Assembly (NCBI GenBank): GCA_033085395.1
Contig: JANQBS010000163.1
Span: 1-64,000 of the forward strand
Length of the DNA: 64,000 nucleotides
Reading direction: 5' to 3'
Source: Xanthoparmelia taractica
Taxonomy: Eukaryota > Ascomycota > Lecanoromycetes > Lecanorales > Parmeliaceae
Program-made: the position numbers and the translations under genes
The notes under the pieces: model-generated
The model's input: only the letters and a program-made list of their open reading frames with translations
What the model was told of the DNA's origin: nothing
Databases searched by the model: none
Shown: positions 56,821 through 64,000 of the stretch, one piece after another
Layout of the letters: each line of letters starts with the position of its first letter
Position numbering within the stretch: the first letter of the stretch is position 1

Positions 56821-59800
56821 ATGGGCAAGGCTGATGCAGAGCGAGATTATTACGGGGACCTGGAGCTGGAGCCAACAGCAGACCCCAATGAGATCAAAAG
56901 ACAATTCAAGAAGCTCGGTATGTTACTGGCTCTTAAGAACAAAGAAAGAGCCTTGTGCTGACAGTATCCTCTTTCTAGCTCTCAAATATCACCCCGATCG
57001 GAATCCGGGCAAGGAGCTAGAATACAACGCCAAGTTTCAAGCCATACAATCCGCCAATGAAGTGCTGACAGACCCACAACAACGAGCCAAGTATGATGCC
57101 CAGCGCATGCGAGCCGGTCTGCTACATACATACACAGGCAGCTCATCTTCGCCTACAAGACCGAGTGTGCCTACAAGATCTCCTATGACCGATTTCCCTC
57201 CTCCTCCACGCCCGCCCCCCTACAATGCGACGAAGAACAATTCCACGCCCCACTCTTCCGGCGCACAGAGATACAAAGATTTCCGCGCTCGCCCTGAAGC
57301 AACTACATGGAGGGGCGCCGGCACAGACGACTCAAAGACAAAGACCAGTGATTTCAAGGCATGGGAATCGATGAGAACACCCAGGCGTGGGGAAGGTCCT
57401 ATCCCCTCTCAAGGACGGACGGTACCGCCAAAAGCTGCTAGGCCACCCCCGATGCCGCCAGGACGTGAAACGAACGGCAAAGCACCCAAAGATCCTTCCC
57501 CAAGACGGCCTGGCTGGGATCCTTTGCAAGAGCCCCATGTGGGTATGTCAGGCACAACAAGAGCTGACACAGGTCGCGGTCCATCGCAGAAAACCGGCTT
57601 TGCTCCGAGTACGCCTGGAGCGGGAGACGAGCCACCAGCACGTTCGGCATACTTCACCGTCGGAAGAGGCGAGCGACTCGCGAATTCAAGATCTCAGACG
57701 CATATGCCTCCACCCCCAATCCCGGGTCATGCGCCGGCGTCGAAAAGGCCTGACCCCTTGGCACCGTTTAAGGACAAGGTAGGATTGAACGAACCGTTTG
57801 GGAATAAGCCTCGCGTAAGCACGTCTTATCAGACAGGGGGCGGGGAGAAGACTGGTCCATACTATACGAGTCCTGGCCTCGAAAGATCCAAAACGACCGC
57901 AGGCCCCAGAGACAGTAACAGTCGGACAGGATGGTATGAAAGCAAGCCAATGAACGCGGACCCTTCTCATCATCGGGCTGCATCTGCCAGCTCAAACTAC
58001 CAAAAGATGGGTCCGTCAGATAAGAAGGATACGAGAATGCCCGGCGTTTCAGGGGTGTACTCTTCTTCGTCCTCATCAAGTTCGTCTTCCGATGAAGACA
58101 CCGACCCTCTCTCTTCAGCGAGACCACGTGTGACACAAATTCCGAAGACAAGGCGGACACGCGCCGATGCTGGTCAAGCGTCCGTTCAACCGCCTGGTGG
58201 TTTCAACCCTTTTGCCAAAGTCGGCGATGAACCAATGGCGCCACAGGCAGGCCTAGGAGCTGGAGGCTACGAGTTTCCCCGGAGGCATTCGGCAGTGGAT
58301 ATTGACGCTCGCAACCCGTCGGAAGGATTTTCGGAACATCGCAAGAAGCACGAGGCCGAACAATCGCAACAGCATTCAACGAGCATCACTAACGCTTCCG
58401 AGGCCCAAAAACGAGCTGGGATACAGCCTCCCTTACAGCGAGCGTACAGTTGGCATGACAAGAACGGGTCTCCTAAGGACAAGGACTTACGTCCCACTAC
58501 AGGTCAACGGGAGGACAAGGATACAATGTATGAGCCACCGGGGTACAACCCATTTCTTTCTCCCTCTTCTTCAAACCCCCATTCTCAGGATACGCCTTCT
58601 TCAGACAAATGGTCAGATCAATGGCCGTTCAATTCTCCCAAGCCCAGGACAGCGGTCACTGAGCCTCCCCCGTACTGGGCGATACCCTCCAGCCTACCTC
58701 CTCCAAGTCCTCGCAAACGAGCAAGCACGGATTTCACCCCCCACAATCATTCGAAAAAGACAGTAATGACGTACGCTGACATTGATCCTATGAATAGCTT
58801 CAAAATCCCCGACTACCCGCGTACGGCATCCCTCCGCAGCCAAAGCTCGGAAAACATTAATACCAAGTTCTCCCCTGACAACTGGCATGGCAAGTTCTTT
58901 GAACCGCCTCCCCTGAACCACTCAAACACACCTCGCAGCGTGTCGCCAACTAAACCCAACATATTTCAGCAGCTGCAGGAACAGGAGTCTCAACAGAATT
59001 CCGCGAACGGAGAGCCCATGCAACATGATTCGTCCGGAACATCCACTTCATCGTTCCCGCCGCCTGCTCCGCCATTTGTTCGAGGCAAATTTCAGCACGA
59101 GCAGTGGGCACCGCATTTAAATAACTTGAAATTTGATATACCGCAGTCTCCGCAGGGACGCTCACCGAGCCGAACAAGTACTCGGAAACGCCCTAGGACA
59201 CGACTTCCGAGAGCTTCCAATATTCAGCCGAGTGTGGGCGATGCGGAAGACGATCCTACGGCGGGTAGCGCAACTGGCGAGAGCCTTGAGAGTAGTAAGG
59301 CCAGCAGCGATGCTGATGCCATGGATGTCGACAATCCCACACCTCCACCTACAAAAGCCGGTCTACACCACACGGATGGCAGATATGTTCCGTCACCTCA
59401 GCCTGAAGTTTCCAATATTACGCCTCGCCAAGCCCCAATGCTACCGCCTCGAAGCCCTGCAGTACAACCACTACCAAACGATCATGGGCAGCCGGAAAAG
59501 AAAGCGTCTCATCTGGATCTTGGGGACATGAAAAACATTTACCCGTTCGCACCCAGCAACGAAGGTCTTGGAAACATGAGCGAGATGGGCACCACCCTCC
59601 CGCAGTCATCCCATGCAGCACCCATCAGATATCCTACTGAGTCTGCTTTGCAACGAATGAGATTCCCTAACCCGCCTCTGTGCCCTTCCAACCCACTCAA
59701 CCTGACTCAACATACCTGGGACCACTATTGTCTAAACCTACGCCGCTATCTAGACGAATGGACCAAGTTTAACGACCAAATGGCCGAGATACTAAAGAGC

Positions 59801-60037
59801 ATCACTCGAGAGAGCCTCAGGTTCGATTGGTCGGATCCGGAAGGAAAGGGTTACGATAAGCATATGAACATGCTCGGCGAGCATCAGAGGGCAAGAGCGC
59901 ACCTGGAGGTGGCTTGTGAAAACAATGAGAAATGCATGAAGTCTTTGGGCGACGCAATGGATGCGAAGGTCCGAGGAAGAGGTGGTGTGGGTAGGAAACA
60001 ATCTACTGCGGGCCCCGTACTTGAAGGGTTGCTATAG
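56821..60037 (+). CDS. Large J-domain (DnaJ/Hsp40-like) protein, 1051 aa
   Basis: Two exons, 56821-56917 and 56979-60037, give 1051 residues. The J domain covers about residues 9-78: RDYYGDLELEPTADPNEIKRQFKKLALKYHPDRNPG with the essential HPD, then ANEVLTDPQQRAKYD. No Gly/Phe zone or zinc-finger domain follows. Residues 80-900 are disordered, Pro/Ser-rich, with a Ser run near DEDTDPLSS and several PP stretches. A folded helical domain ends the protein: NPLNLTQHTWDHYCLNLRRY through FNDQMAEILKSI to EKCMKSLGDAMDAK. The J domain should stimulate an Hsp70; the C-terminal domain may give the target. The S. pombe protein Mug184 is a possible relative, but I am not sure. A Lys-to-Ala join after RQFKKL restores the J-domain helix, so the intron is sound. 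Confidence 0.88.
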
Positions 60038-61098
60038 ATGTCACGCATTTAGTACAGTTTTCGCTTGTGTCAATTTTGATGACGATGAGCAAGGCGTTTC
60101 GGCTTGGGAGATACCCCTCTGTCCTGGTCTTGGGCACTTCCAGTGTCGATTTTTCTACTCATTAGCACGCATGGATATCGTCGGCAAGTTTACGAAAAGA
60201 GAGTGGATCACTTAGAGCGGAGTCGAGCTTTTTCCAAATGTTTGGGACCAGCATAGTCTGAACGCGGGGGACGGCTTTTGACCAACGTTCACTGGTCTGT
60301 CATTTTATAATGAGCTGCGATTGTCTAGTAATACTGCTCTTTCTCTTCTGCTTTTGTATGATACAATCAGGGTCCTCTCCACCGATGCAAAACCACAGTT
60401 GCCGGACCCATCAGAAGCCGGGCGGATACTCCTCGGCACCATGGCGTCTCGCGTTTGAAATATATCGTTTCATCGTTGCTGGATTGAGCGGTCAGATTTC
60501 CTAATCCTGCTGCCTATGCGGGGTTTCACAGTCGGCCGTTACGTTTCCCATATCATTTGGCATTCTGCAAAATGGCCACCTACGAATTCCATTTGAATGT
60601 CACCGCTAACAAACCCCCATCTTCTACATGACTTGAGCGTCTTCGGCCAACGTTTCGCTACGTCCAAATCCGCATTGCTTTGCTTTGCTTCGCTCTCCTC
60701 CAAAGGCTCGGTATCATACAGATACCCGGACTCTTCTCCTCTGGATCTTTCACGGTAATCTCCCAATTTCATCAGCTCCCGTTCCAACCGCGAGGACTTT
60801 ATACATCTTCTACACAGCTCAAGAGCGCTTGTTCCGATTTGACCCATCCATCTATACCTCATCAATCCCATCTTACCGGGTCCTCCATCCACGGACCCAT
60901 CTCAGCGCCTTCTCCAAAAACCCCCAACCCACACTCAAAATGACCCCCTCACTTTTCACCCACCAGCAAGCCCTCAAAATGTCCCCTGCCCTCCTCCTCC
61001 TCCTCCTCCGCACCCATCTTCTCGCCCCCTTCCCCTTTCCCCCCTTCTTCCCTCCTCTCCTCCCTTCTCCTTCAGCCCTTGATAAAAGACACCCAGAC

Positions 61099-61215
61099 CC
61101 TCCTTCCTCTCTCTTCCTTTTCTTCTTTTCCTTCTTCTTCTTCTTCTTCCTCCTCCTCCTCCTCCTCCTCCTCCTTCTTCTTCTCCTCCTTCTTCTTCTT
61201 CCTCCTCCGCCTTTC
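61099..61215. repeat. Polypyrimidine (CTT/CTC)n tract
   Basis: About 117 bases of almost pure C/T with CTT and CTC triplet runs. Confidence 0.85.
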
Positions 61216-61287
61216 ACCGCATACTGTCTGCAAAGGCTTCGTCTCGAAAGTGGCAGTGGCGGTGACGGTGAGGGATGCGGCTGGCGC

Positions 61288-61396
61288 GATTTGTATTGTG
61301 TTGTATTGTATTGTGTTGTGTTGTGTTGTGTTGTATTGTGTGGGCTGTGTTGTATTGTGTGGGCTGTGTTGTATTGTGTTGTATTGTGTTGTATTC
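61288..61396. repeat. TTGTATTGTG-type tandem array
   Basis: Degenerate tandem copies of TTGTA/TTGTG units over about 109 bases, with a longer repeated unit containing TGTGGGCTGTG near 61340 and 61360. Confidence 0.85.
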
Positions 61397-61445
61397 GTGC
61401 GGGGGCAGAGGGACGATGGGAAACCGGGGGGAGTGGGTTTATAAC

Positions 61446-61510
61446 GGGGTAGGGTAGGGGGCACAGAGAGAGAGAGAGAGGGGGGGGGGGTGGGCGGGGG
61501 GGTGAGTGGG
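61446..61510. repeat. G-rich tract, G-quadruplex candidate
   Basis: Contains GGGGTAGGGTAGGGGG at 61446-61461, a GA run, then ten G, T, GGG, C, seven G, TGAGT and GGG at 61481-61510. Four or more runs of three G with short loops fit the G-quadruplex pattern on the plus strand. Confidence 0.7.
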
Positions 61511-61689
61511 AGAGTGTGTTTCGTGATGGGGTGGGAAGAGGGAGGGTGGTGGGAGAGAGGTCAAGGAAAGGGTAGCTGGGCTGGCTATGCATACACGGAA
61601 TGAACCTGCGTTTTGGGTTTCTGGTCCGAGGGTGATGTGCGCAATTCTTTGTGGGGCCTGGTTGAATAAATAGGATGTTCTTTGACGTC

Positions 61690-61695
61690 TTTATT
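61690..61695 (-). terminator. AATAAA polyadenylation-type signal of NMA111
   Basis: TTTATT on the plus strand, AATAAA on the minus strand, 138 bases after the NMA111 stop codon. Spacing fits a fungal 3' UTR; not proven. Confidence 0.35.
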
Positions 61696-61832
61696 GATGA
61701 ATTGGGTTGAGATCAGGGTAGTGCATAGGGATAGACCCCTCTTCTATTATAGTAAGGTGAGATGGAAAAGCTGGCCCCTATAGTATCCCATACAAATAGT
61801 TGCCCCATTCATTTTACAACCACTTCCTTCTA

Positions 61833-64000
61833 CTAGCCCTCAACATCAACGTCTCCACCTCCGTTGTCGTCGCCTGCCGCTGTTCCCTCATCCATCACTC
61901 CCCCCGCAGCATCCTGGACGCCTCCCTCCTCTCCCCAACTTCTGACCCTCCAGCCATTCGGTTCCCGTGAGTCTTTCACATACTCCACAGTGGGGAAGTA
62001 ATGCTCATTCTTCTTCATCGTAGCCACCCAGGGTACATTATCGAAAGTACAGACCCTGAGGCGGAAGTATGTATTGTCTGGTATGTTGTTCACGGCATCG
62101 AGAAATTGGGTGAGCGTTGGGGTTGGACTATCATTGACGGCGGTGATGAAGTTTGTAGGTGCCAGGCCATATTGGTAGGATGGCGAGCCACGGGTGCGAG
62201 CCGAGACGTAAACTTCGCTATGGAGCTTGCTGATCTGCTGCCTTACAGCGTGATGGGGGCGATGCAACACGGCGCCGCAGAAGATGACAGCTCGGTCGGT
62301 CTCGAGGTCTTCAGTAGGTATGGTCGGTACCCTAAGAGTCATTTCCTGGCCGCCGCGCACAATCAGTGCGTCGAGGTATTCATTGTCGTACATCATATCG
62401 AGCTCTGAGACCCTAGTTATTAATTTACCATTGAGTGTGAGTATGATGTCGCCTTCCTGGAGAGACTGGGAATCGTGACCTGATGGAGGCGCGCAGTCGA
62501 CTTTGCGGACCATAAACAGTTGATGGCGTGAGGAGTTGGCTTCAGCAACTTTGGTAATCCAGGATTCCGAGACACCCATGATTCGCACCTGTGACATGGA
62601 GATGGTATTGGTTTCAACGTTGAGGATGCGCAGGCTCGGAGTGATGTCTTTTTGAATCTGGTCAGTGACAGGAAGAAGTGTTGGAGTAGCAAGACCTAAG
62701 TGGTATTCAACGTCTTTGGAGGTGTGTGCGGTACGCTCGCCGAGATAGCTGAGCCAAAGAGCTTCCACAGTGCCATCTTCAGCTACAAGGACACCACTCG
62801 CACATTGGCCGCTAAGACTAGTATCGACTGTGATGGCGTCAAGGTTGATGGCACGATAGCGAGGTGCCGTAAGATTAGATGGTATTGCGACAGTGGTGAT
62901 GTCGGTTACCGTCGTGGGAGTCATCGCCACCCGCAGATTCTGGTTCCAGCCAAAGAATATTGTCGAAGCACCCTGCTTGATAGGTTCAGTAGCAAGTTTC
63001 GCGCTCTTGACTGGCGCATCTACCAGTGACGGATCGTATTGTATTATAGCGTAGTTAGCCAAGGGATGCAGAAAACGGATCTTGGCGTCCACAATGATAG
63101 AGTCCGCCACTGTAAGTGACAGATCGCACAAGTCGTAGGGAACAATGGCCCTTGAGACCAGGACTAGGCCTTTCTCAGCGTTGATCACCAATCCGAAGCC
63201 GATCTTGCGTGTTCTTGGAAATCCGTCAAGCTTCAGTGGCATTGTGCAGGAGACTCGGACAAAGCTTCTGATGATATCTGCAGCTGCTGGATGCCCAACG
63301 GAATCAAGGGTAACAAAGTCCGCCTTTCGTCGCTGCGCAGGCGCAGCTGGTAGTGGTTCTCCCAGATCGCTAAAGTCCCATATTCCGGTCTTGTCATTGC
63401 GAATGGCCATCCTCATCTTGCTCGCCCAGTGCCGATCTATGAAGATGATACTAGTATTCAGGGTATGCAGATCGCTCAGATGCTTGTATGTGACGACCAC
63501 ACGTGCTCTATCGGGAATGCCTTTCATGACCTCGATGAATGCGTTCAGATCCGGTGTTTTCTTCTGGTCTATCGATTCGATGATCCAACCTGATTCCGTG
63601 CTGTCAAACCTAAAAGACCCAGCAGCTTCGCAAATGTAAACTCCCTTTACTGGGATGGCGTACAGGCGGGCTTGCTGGTAGGACAAATCGTGAAAGGAAG
63701 CTCCGGCAACGGTAACAAATCTGTCTGGTGTGATAGCATGCAAGTCTCCCACTTCCAGCTCAACTTCAATATCTCGGCCACCTCTTTGGACTAAAACTCT
63801 GACCTTCTTACCAACGCTTGAATCCAATATGTCATCCAGTCTAACAAATTGCGTTAGGATTTCTCCATTGACTTTGATTAGTACATCACCCTCCTCAAGC
63901 TGTTTGTGGGCTGGGCCTTGGGGGAGAACGATCTCCGCGACCAGCAAGCCAGTCTCTTTGGGGAATCCTTTTCGTATCGCAGCTTCATGCTCCGCTGTGA
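61833..64000 (-). CDS. NMA111: Nma111-type HtrA-like serine protease with PDZ domains (partial, N-terminus missing)
   Basis: Open frame with no intron from the right edge to the TAG at 61835-61833; about 722 residues are present. The frame is open to the edge (EHEAAIRKGFPKETGLLVAE), so the start and the first trypsin-like domain with its His-Asp-Ser triad lie outside the window. Seen here: a PDZ domain (QLEEGDVLIKVNGEILTQF), then GGRDIEVELEVGDLHAITPDRFV. A second protease-like domain follows (FGLVINAEKGLVLVSRAIVPYDLCD, VDTSLSGQCASGVLVAEDG) whose Ser position reads SGQCASG, so it is probably not catalytic, as usual in this family. A second PDZ (LQEGDIILTLNGKLITRVSELD) and a third region (YGLAPTNFITAVNDSPTP) follow. 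Nma111 is a nuclear pro-apoptotic serine protease that also affects lipid homeostasis. The tail is acidic and Gly-rich. Confidence 0.95.
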   Translation of the reverse strand, partial: TAEHEAAIRKGFPKETGLLVAEIVLPQGPAHKQLEEGDVLIKVNGEILTQFVRLDDILDSSVGKKVRVLVQRGGRDIEVELEVGDLHAITPDRFVTVAGASFHDLSYQQARLYAIPVKGVYICEAAGSFRFDSTESGWIIESIDQKKTPDLNAFIEVMKGIPDRARVVVTYKHLSDLHTLNTSIIFIDRHWASKMRMAIRNDKTGIWDFSDLGEPLPAAPAQRRKADFVTLDSVGHPAAADIIRSFVRVSCTMPLKLDGFPRTRKIGFGLVINAEKGLVLVSRAIVPYDLCDLSLTVADSIIVDAKIRFLHPLANYAIIQYDPSLVDAPVKSAKLATEPIKQGASTIFFGWNQNLRVAMTPTTVTDITTVAIPSNLTAPRYRAINLDAITVDTSLSGQCASGVLVAEDGTVEALWLSYLGERTAHTSKDVEYHLGLATPTLLPVTDQIQKDITPSLRILNVETNTISMSQVRIMGVSESWITKVAEANSSRHQLFMVRKVDCAPPSGHDSQSLQEGDIILTLNGKLITRVSELDMMYDNEYLDALIVRGGQEMTLRVPTIPTEDLETDRAVIFCGAVLHRPHHAVRQQISKLHSEVYVSARTRGSPSYQYGLAPTNFITAVNDSPTPTLTQFLDAVNNIPDNTYFRLRVCTFDNVPWVATMKKNEHYFPTVEYVKDSREPNGWRVRSWGEEGGVQDAAGGVMDEGTAAGDDNGGGDVDVEG

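Larger units (their letters stand above)
60038..61832. other. Low-complexity convergent spacer, about 1.8 kb
   Basis: Between the 3' ends of the DnaJ and NMA111 genes. The right half holds a polypyrimidine stretch, a TTGTATTGTG tandem array and a G-rich run. Open frames across these repeats code for poly-Leu, poly-Ser or poly-Lys/Arg and are not credible. Confidence 0.6.

Noticed and set aside
61446..61461. Telomere-like GGGGTAGGGTAGGGG as an internal telomere
   Set aside because: Only two to three irregular units, in a generally G-rich run; not enough for a telomere relic.
60685..61592. Overlapping long frames on both strands (poly-Leu/poly-Ser on plus, poly-Arg/Lys and Gln/Asn/Thr repeats on minus)
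   Set aside because: They are read straight through simple repeats, have no start context, no homology and no balanced composition.
1..64000. CRISPR arrays, rRNA or tRNA genes, telomere repeats, bacterial operons
   Set aside because: None seen on reading both strands; a covariance-model scan (tRNAscan-SE, Infernal) was not possible and would settle small RNA genes.

Overview
The window is nuclear DNA from a filamentous ascomycete (Pezizomycotina; a Dothideomycete is my best guess from the overall flavour of the proteins, but this is not proven). The signs are many introns of about 50-60 bases with GT..AG ends, GPI-anchor, APSES, SigF-like NTF2 and DnaJ proteins typical of filamentous fungi, single genes on both strands rather than operons, and an AT-rich block at the left end. 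I reconstructed 24 protein genes and one pseudogene. Spliced reading frames were checked by hand for length divisible by three, and the joins restore conserved family motifs.

Layout. 1-1.8 kb: AT-rich, repeat-like DNA, then a small unknown protein. 2.4-5.0 kb: UBC7-type E2 enzyme and a GPI-anchored secreted protein. 6.2-7.1 kb: broken FAD-linked oxidoreductase with stops and frameshifts. 7.8-11.3 kb: neuroguidin/Lcp5-like ribosome biogenesis factor and a PCI (Thp1/PCID2-type) protein. 11.3-13.3 kb: gene-poor. 13.3-18.8 kb: flavin monooxygenase, SigF-like NTF2 protein, TM9 (nonaspanin) protein. 19.5-23.2 kb: NCS1 calcium sensor, Mediator subunit 4, a ToxD-like quinone oxidoreductase/ADH. 24.2-29.9 kb: TBC-domain Rab GAP and an MFS transporter. 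30.3-35.7 kb: DNA topoisomerase II. 35.7-39.3 kb: 3.5 kb with no convincing gene. 39.3-47.3 kb: APSES-type DNA-binding protein, reticulon, tandem CCCH zinc-finger protein, acyl-CoA dehydrogenase. 47.6-53.6 kb: INCENP/Sli15 and an SS18-like glutamine-rich protein. 54.4-60.0 kb: HIS5 and a large DnaJ protein. 60.0-61.8 kb: low-complexity spacer. 61.8-64.0 kb: Nma111 serine protease, whose N-terminus lies beyond the right edge.

How genes relate. This is mostly a housekeeping region with no biosynthetic cluster, operon, CRISPR array or defence island. Several pairs are divergent and may share promoters (NCS1/MED4, ADH/TBC GAP, acyl-CoA dehydrogenase/INCENP, HIS5/DnaJ). TOP2 and INCENP both act on mitotic chromosomes but are 12 kb apart and I infer no co-regulation. 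I did not find a clear new biological system. The more interesting points are the decayed oxidoreductase, a tandem-CCCH protein with YPDxW repeats and SUMO-interaction-like motifs, micro-exons that carry key N-terminal signals, a polypurine exon, tandem splice acceptors (one of which would truncate TOP2), and repeat/G-rich arrays between convergent genes.
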